Positions 15,757-20,455 of a DNA stretch of 20,455 nt are shown piece after piece (within the stretch, counting starts at the first letter, position 1; each line of letters opens with the position of its first letter). The notes below the pieces were generated by a model, which saw only the letters and a list, made by a program, of their open reading frames with translations, ran no database searches and was not told where the DNA came from. Source of the DNA: an uncultured bacterium (GTDB lineage: Bacteria; Bacteroidota; Ignavibacteria; Ignavibacteriales; Melioribacteraceae); contig CALDDL010000257.1 in assembly GCA_937936675.1 (NCBI GenBank), forward strand, positions 1-20,455. Reading direction: 5' to 3'. The position numbers and the translations under genes were made by a program.

Positions 15757-17358
15757 TTATCCGAATAAAATTCGGGTTATTAAAAGAGCCGCAATTATTC
15801 CAACAAAATCAGCAATTAATCCTGCTGCTAATGCATGTCTTGTTCTTTTAATATTTACCGAGCCAAAATAAAGAGCAATAACATAAAAAGTGGTTTCCGT
15901 GCTCCCCATTATAGTAGATACTAATACGCCAATAAATGAATCAGCACCATGTTTAGCGATAATTTCCGTCATTATTCCGAGTGAACCGCTGCCCGAAAGA
16001 GGTCTCATTAATGCCATAGGAAGTGCCTCCGCCGGAAATCCAATTAAACTTGTTATTGGATTTATTATAAGAATTAAAAAATCCATTGCTCCGCCAGCTC
16101 TGAATATTCCGATTGCCATTAGCATTGCTACTAAATATGGTATAATCCTTACAGCTACCTCAAAACCTTCCTTTGCTCCATCGACAAAAGTCTCGTAAAC
16201 TTTTACTTTCTTATACAATCCATAAGAAAGAAAAAGAATTATTATCAACGGGATTGCTAATATAGAAATAAATTGAATGATTTCTTTGATTATCTCGATA
16301 TTAAATGAAGGAAATTTGAAGATATCTGTAGTAAAAAGAGTTATTCCAATCAATGAAAATACGAATAAGCCTATAAAAAGTTTATAGCTTTTCTTAATCC
16401 ATGCGCCGAAATTAAAATCAGGAATAGAAAATTTCTCAAGAATTTTTACAGAAATAATTGCTGCGGTAGTAGCACATAGTGCACCGAAGAATGAAGTGCC
16501 GATAATGATAGAAGGATTACTGCTCCCTGCCGCCGCCCTCACCGCAATGGCAGTCGCCGGTATAAGAGTCAATCCGGCGGTATTAATAGCCAAAAAAGTA
16601 CACATTGCATTTGTAGCAGTTCCTTTTTCCGGATTAAGTTTATCAAGCTCTTCCATAGCTTTAAGTCCGAAAGGAGTAGCTGCATTACCAAGTCCGAGCA
16701 TATTTGCAGAGATATTCATTAAAATTGAACCAATTGCGGGGTGATCGGAAGGGACATCAGGGAATAAAAATTTCATAATCGGTTTTGCCGCATTCGCAAA
16801 TTTGGTAATTAGACCCGATTCTTGTGCAATTTTCATAATCCCAAGCCACAAAGCCATAATACCAATTAGTCCTAATGCTATATTTACGGCGGTTTTCGCA
16901 TAATCCAAAATTGCATTTGTAATTCCTTTCATCTTTAAAAAGGATACTTTTTCAAATACAATTTTCGCTTCTATCATATTAGTTGAATTTCTTTTTATAG
17001 AACTAAAAGTCCCAAAAATATCTTCGTACTTTCCTTCGGCAGATGCAATTTGTTGAATAATTTGAGGAGATCCCGAATTTATATTTAATACAAAAGAACC
17101 TGAATTTGATTTAATAAAAGTTAATTCTGCATTTCCTTTAAAATTAATTGTATCTTCTATTCCATAAATTGTTCTAAGTGATTCTTTGGTTATTATTAAT
17201 TCTGATGCGACTTTAGTTTTTGCAGAATCTTTTAAAAGGAAAACAGCATTTATCTCTTTCCCGTTTGCATATTTATCATTAAACGAATCGGATACATCAA
17301 TGGTAATAGCAGATAAAATTCCAATAGCAGCAAGGGCAATCCAAATATAATTTAGCAT
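15757..17358 (-). CDS. SpmA-SpmB fusion: nucleoside-recognition (Gate) domain membrane protein
   Basis: A 533-residue polytopic inner-membrane protein. Residues 1-20 form the first membrane segment of an SpmA-like half. About 120 non-membrane residues (21-140) interrupt it, and the SpmA half resumes at about 145-315 (GLIGIMALWLGIMKIA, MLGLGNAATPFGLKAM). An SpmB-like half covers about 355-533 (RPLSGSGSLGIMTEI, STIMGSTETTFYVIALYFGS). Each half carries a Gate (nucleoside recognition) domain. In Bacillus, SpmA and SpmB are separate and involved in spore core dehydration; fused forms occur in non-sporulating Bacteroidota, where the role is not known to me. Transport of a small molecule is an inference from the Gate domains. 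The ATG is 7 bp after the lptD stop, with an AGGGAGAAGG sequence about 10 nt upstream inside the lptD end, so it is probably cotranscribed with lptD. Confidence 0.9.
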   Translation of the reverse strand: MLNYIWIALAAIGILSAITIDVSDSFNDKYANGKEINAVFLLKDSAKTKVASELIITKESLRTIYGIEDTINFKGNAELTFIKSNSGSFVLNINSGSPQIIQQIASAEGKYEDIFGTFSSIKRNSTNMIEAKIVFEKVSFLKMKGITNAILDYAKTAVNIALGLIGIMALWLGIMKIAQESGLITKFANAAKPIMKFLFPDVPSDHPAIGSILMNISANMLGLGNAATPFGLKAMEELDKLNPEKGTATNAMCTFLAINTAGLTLIPATAIAVRAAAGSSNPSIIIGTSFFGALCATTAAIISVKILEKFSIPDFNFGAWIKKSYKLFIGLFVFSLIGITLFTTDIFKFPSFNIEIIKEIIQFISILAIPLIIILFLSYGLYKKVKVYETFVDGAKEGFEVAVRIIPYLVAMLMAIGIFRAGGAMDFLILIINPITSLIGFPAEALPMALMRPLSGSGSLGIMTEIIAKHGADSFIGVLVSTIMGSTETTFYVIALYFGSVNIKRTRHALAAGLIADFVGIIAALLITRILFG

Positions 17359-17365
17359 AATTTAA

Positions 17366-19888
17366 TTACCTTCTCCCTGAATAAAGACCGCGTGCTTTAG
17401 TTACTTTAATATCCTGAAATTCAGAAGCTTTCATTCTTAATTCAAAATGATACCCTCGATAAGTGCCTAATGGATTCCATGTAAAATTAAATTCCCAACA
17501 GTGTAAATCTCGATAAACGGTTATTTGTGGTGCAGAAATCTGTTTCTGTTCAAAATCGTAGCTGCCTCTTACCTTAAATTTCCAATTCTCCGTTAAGTTA
17601 AAACTTAAGTCCAATCCTAAATTAGAAAATTTATTCACTATACTGGGATTGTTCTTTGAAAGATTATAATAATAAGAGAGACTTAAATCCCATGGTATTG
17701 ATAAATCAGCGGGCTCACTATTATCATATAGAGCGATGAAATCTTTCTTTTTGAATGCATCTAATTCATCGGCCTTAGTTGTATCTTGTTTTTCTTTTTT
17801 CTCAATTTTATCGCCTGCAATCGAAGTGGAGATTGAGAAACTAAAATTAGTCAATCTGAATAATCCCTTCCCCTCCTTATATAAAAACCGATTAACTCTT
17901 TGCGGACCATTATAATCGTAAAATGTGTAGGATGATGAACCTTGGAAACTTAATAGTTGCCCTATCTGAGTTCTATAACTAAGATTAAGATCGCTTACTC
18001 TTAGACTATCGGCAGCAAAATTATAATTAATACTGGCATCAAAATTTAGAAGTGTAATTTTATTGTCGTTATTAGTAGAGTCCTTAGGATTCTTAAATGT
18101 TTTTATTTCAAAAACATTTCTGAGTGAAAAGCTCAAACTTTGTCTTTTACCACCGCTTACACCACCGAATATTTCCCTTCCGAATTTATCATATCGTACT
18201 TCTTCGCCGCTGCTTAATTTATATGAGTCATAATAATTCCAACTATCAGAAGCGAAATCAGGCTGATATGTATAAGAAATTGCTGGATTTAATGTATGCC
18301 TGAATGCTTCAACACCTAAAAAATTTGTCTGCATTATGCCATACAATTTTGTCGATGCAGTAACACTCATATCAAAGGTTCTAACGAAATTAAGCTCGTT
18401 CACGTATCTCTCGCTTACAGAATCTCTTATCATTGGTGCACCGGTTTCGGGATTTGTCGAGAGAACGGGAGTAGATTCTAGAACTAATCTCCTATTGTAC
18501 CATTTCTCGTTATAACTAAAATTAGGAGTAATATTAAAATAGCCCAATTTGGGAGAGAAGTTTAGATTAACGCTATGATTAACACCAAGTTTTTTTTCTA
18601 ATATCCCCCCAATTTTTTTTCTATCGTTCTTAAACTGACCATTATAATCAAGTGCGATTAGTTCGTACCAACTGGGTTCGGTTGAATAATCTTTAGAATT
18701 TTTTTTGAATGGACTGAATTGTGATTTGGAAAAATTTAGACTTGGTAAAGTTTCATAAGTATCTCCCGTTCTTAAGTTTTGAGAACGGTAGTAGTTTAAA
18801 GTAAGGCTGCTTCCGCTTTCCTCCCATCTTTTATTAAAGGTAGCGTTAGAAATAATGTCCTGCGATAATAAGTCATTGTAATCAATTGCATTATTTTGTA
18901 AAAATGTACTAGATAAGAATTGAAGATTAGCATCCAAGCGAGTAGTAGGATTTATCTCTTGATTATGATAAAGATTAATATTCCAATCGGTTTGATTTCT
19001 TCGAGAAGGGTCTCCTTCTTCGCCGGTTACTATTCTTGAATATCCCGCATTAAAATTTCCTGAAAAAGAATAACGCTTAGCATATCTGGTTCTATTGCGA
19101 AAAGCATACCCTCCTTTGGTGTAATAATCACCTGTAAAAGCCATATCAAAATAATCACTGGCTGCCCAAAAATATCCAAAATTCCTAAAATACTGCCCAC
19201 GATCTGCAATCTGCCCGTAAGTAGGAACTACTATACCGCTTCGTCTGCCAGATTGATTTGGGAAAACTGCAAATGGTATGGGTAATGGCAATGGCACTCC
19301 ACCTATATACATAAATATCCAATCGGCAATTATCTTATCATTCTGGATTACTTTCATTTTATCAGCGGTAAAATAAGTATGAGGTGTATCGCTATCGCAT
19401 GTTGTAAACATACCACCATCAATAAAATAAGTATCTTTATCAACTTTTTTAACTTTTTCACCTTCGTAACGCGAACCGATTTCTTTATTTTTTGCTTCAG
19501 CTATAAAACCTTGTTGTGTCTTGAAATTATATCTTAAGCGTTCACCTTCATAGGCATCCCCTCCTTCTTTAAGGACTGGAGTTTCAATTAGTTTTGTATT
19601 CGAAGAATCCATTCTTCCGAATGCTTCTAATTCATTTTTTGTATAATCGACAATTATTAATCCGCCATTAAGATTGGTTTGTTTATATTTTAGCGCGCCT
19701 GATCCATAGACATACATTTTTTTGTTCTTTACATCAAATATTAAAGAATCCTTCGATTCGGAATAAACAATATCTTCGATTTGGCTTTTATTTTTAGAGG
19801 AATCAGTAGGTACAAAAAGGGAATCCTTTTCCTGTGCAAACAAAACTGAGTATAAAAATATAAAGAAAAAGATCCCTTTGAAGTTCAT
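17366..19888 (-). CDS. lptD: LPS-assembly protein LptD (OstA family)
   Basis: Outer-membrane protein that places LPS in the outer leaflet, with LptE. The 840 residues begin with a signal peptide (1-18, cleavage after LFA). An N-terminal OstA/LptA-like beta-jellyroll domain (about 38-200) follows, and then a beta-barrel domain to the C-terminus rich in alternating aromatic strands. The block around residues 161-222 (TTCDSDTPHTYF, DKMKV, GGVPLPLPIPFAVFP, SGIVVPTYG) is the strongly conserved lead-in to the barrel in Bacteroidota LptD. Only two cysteines exist, C164 and C797, one in each domain. Three homopolymer runs cluster at 18590-18620, but the frame is intact. The ATG is 9 bp after the stop of the ROK kinase gene; no good Shine-Dalgarno sequence is seen. 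The SpmA-SpmB-like gene follows by 7 bp. Confidence 0.92.
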   Translation of the reverse strand: MNFKGIFFFIFLYSVLFAQEKDSLFVPTDSSKNKSQIEDIVYSESKDSLIFDVKNKKMYVYGSGALKYKQTNLNGGLIIVDYTKNELEAFGRMDSSNTKLIETPVLKEGGDAYEGERLRYNFKTQQGFIAEAKNKEIGSRYEGEKVKKVDKDTYFIDGGMFTTCDSDTPHTYFTADKMKVIQNDKIIADWIFMYIGGVPLPLPIPFAVFPNQSGRRSGIVVPTYGQIADRGQYFRNFGYFWAASDYFDMAFTGDYYTKGGYAFRNRTRYAKRYSFSGNFNAGYSRIVTGEEGDPSRRNQTDWNINLYHNQEINPTTRLDANLQFLSSTFLQNNAIDYNDLLSQDIISNATFNKRWEESGSSLTLNYYRSQNLRTGDTYETLPSLNFSKSQFSPFKKNSKDYSTEPSWYELIALDYNGQFKNDRKKIGGILEKKLGVNHSVNLNFSPKLGYFNITPNFSYNEKWYNRRLVLESTPVLSTNPETGAPMIRDSVSERYVNELNFVRTFDMSVTASTKLYGIMQTNFLGVEAFRHTLNPAISYTYQPDFASDSWNYYDSYKLSSGEEVRYDKFGREIFGGVSGGKRQSLSFSLRNVFEIKTFKNPKDSTNNDNKITLLNFDASINYNFAADSLRVSDLNLSYRTQIGQLLSFQGSSSYTFYDYNGPQRVNRFLYKEGKGLFRLTNFSFSISTSIAGDKIEKKEKQDTTKADELDAFKKKDFIALYDNSEPADLSIPWDLSLSYYYNLSKNNPSIVNKFSNLGLDLSFNLTENWKFKVRGSYDFEQKQISAPQITVYRDLHCWEFNFTWNPLGTYRGYHFELRMKASEFQDIKVTKARGLYSGRR
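18590..18620 (-). repeat. Three homopolymer runs (A8, G6, A8) within 31 bp of lptD
   Basis: On the coding strand the order is A8 (18613-18620), TT, G6 (18605-18610), seven bases, then A8 (18590-18597). They encode KKIGGILEKK around residues 424-433, in the barrel domain. The frame runs through unbroken here. Such runs are prone to slippage by polymerase and to sequencing error. Confidence 0.8.
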
Positions 19889-19897
19889 TAAATACCA

Positions 19898-20455
19898 TTA
19901 AGACTTATAAAAAACTAAAGCACTTGCACCTTTAATGCCGGCGTCATTTTTTAGCTTTGCCGGTTTGACTTTTATTCGCGGTTTAAATGGAATCATAACT
20001 CTATCGATTATGGATTCTCTAATAGAATTAAAAAGAATATCTCCGAATCCGGCAACTCCACCGCCGATAATTATATTTGTTATATCAAGGGTATTCACAG
20101 CATTTGCTAAACCATGACCAATTTTAGTACCTATATCTACTATAAAACTAATTGCATAAGTATCATTTTGTAGTGCGGCTTCATGAATAATTCTTGGAGT
20201 AAGTGGAGACATATCATTTTCTATAAGTCTATTTATAAGCGAATCCGCCTGCGAAGGAAGTTCCTCCTTTACTCTTTTAATTATATAGTTATTCCCGACA
20301 TAGGCTTCAATACATCCTTTTGAACCGCATTTACATTGCGCACCGTTATGATCAATAGTAGTATGACCAATTTCTCCTGCACCTCCGGTTTCGCCGCCAT
20401 AAATCTTTTTATTAATAATAATTCCGCTTCCTACTCCAGTGCCTAAAGTAATCAT
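19898..20455 (-). CDS. ROK-family sugar kinase (glucokinase-like), N-terminus outside the window
   Basis: C-terminal 185 residues of a ROK protein; the frame is open to the right edge, where an internal Met of the conserved phosphate-binding strand (ITLGTGVGSGIIINKKIYGG) happens to be the first codon. The usual ATP/sugar N-terminal part of about 110-130 residues is missing. GGAGEIGH carries a conserved sugar-contacting glutamate and the zinc histidine (visible residue 31). The zinc motif CKCGSKGCIE follows (cysteines at visible residues 41, 43 and 48). The adenosine motif NIIIGGGVAGFGDILF lies near residues 127-142. This fits a sugar kinase such as glucokinase, or an N-acyl hexosamine kinase. 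Whether a DNA-binding domain (ROK repressor) precedes it cannot be seen. It lies 9 bp before lptD, so its sugar-phosphate product may feed envelope polysaccharide, which is an inference. Confidence 0.9.
   Translation of the reverse strand: MITLGTGVGSGIIINKKIYGGETGGAGEIGHTTIDHNGAQCKCGSKGCIEAYVGNNYIIKRVKEELPSQADSLINRLIENDMSPLTPRIIHEAALQNDTYAISFIVDIGTKIGHGLANAVNTLDITNIIIGGGVAGFGDILFNSIRESIIDRVMIPFKPRIKVKPAKLKNDAGIKGASALVFYKS

Noticed and set aside
15890..16744. Plus-strand open frames (15890-16198 and 16496-16744) inside the SpmA-SpmB-like gene
   Set aside because: Antisense to well-conserved Gate-domain motifs; their hydrophobic, Ala/Ile-rich translations are the usual mirror of a membrane protein.
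1..20455. CRISPR arrays, insertion sequences, tRNA or rRNA genes, attachment sites
   Set aside because: Genes fill almost the whole window and the largest gap is 114 bp; no direct-repeat arrays, transposase-like proteins, cloverleaf-like segments or terminal inverted repeats were seen.

Overview
The window reads as ordinary chromosomal DNA from an AT-rich member of the Bacteroidota/Chlorobiota/Ignavibacteriota group. An Ignavibacteria-like organism is my best guess. The reasons are a full-length SprA (the type 9 secretion translocon), a PorX-type response regulator with a PglZ domain, an LptD of the Bacteroidota style, a fused SpmA-SpmB membrane protein, and promoter-like sites of the TTG/TAnnTTTG kind used in that group. 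I see no mobile elements, phage genes, CRISPR arrays, rRNA or tRNA. The longest stretch without a gene is 114 bp.

Layout. Positions 1-1005 on the plus strand hold the 3' part of a cysteine desulfurase gene that starts before the window. Everything else is on the minus strand, read from right to left. Block A (20455-15757) is the 3' part of a ROK-family sugar kinase, then lptD, then the SpmA-SpmB-like membrane protein, with gaps of 7-9 bp. After a 74 bp gap with a candidate promoter and a 15 bp palindrome comes block B (15682-12499): alanine dehydrogenase, an acetyl-CoA hydrolase/CoA-transferase family enzyme, and a PPP-type metallophosphatase, with gaps of 11 and 2 bp. After a 114 bp gap with another candidate promoter comes block C (12384-1008): sprA, porX, tsaE, tsaB, a tandem DUF1573 exported protein and accD, with gaps of 15 bp or less or short overlaps. 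accD ends 2 bp from the end of the convergent cysteine desulfurase gene.

How they fit together. sprA and porX encode the outer-membrane translocon and the signalling regulator of the type 9 secretion system (T9SS). LptD delivers LPS to the outer leaflet, where many T9SS cargo proteins are anchored. TsaE and TsaB belong to the tRNA t6A modification machinery, AccD is a subunit of acetyl-CoA carboxylase, and block B handles alanine and acyl-CoA metabolism. Block C therefore looks like a mixed envelope and housekeeping operon. The genes are known families and no clearly new system is evident. The points most worth a second look are the sprA-porX coupling, a 12-residue tandem repeat and a Pro/Gln-rich insert inside SprA, a cluster of three homopolymer runs inside lptD, the two lone cysteines of LptD, the extra soluble domain in the SpmA-SpmB fusion, and the palindrome at the ald start codon.
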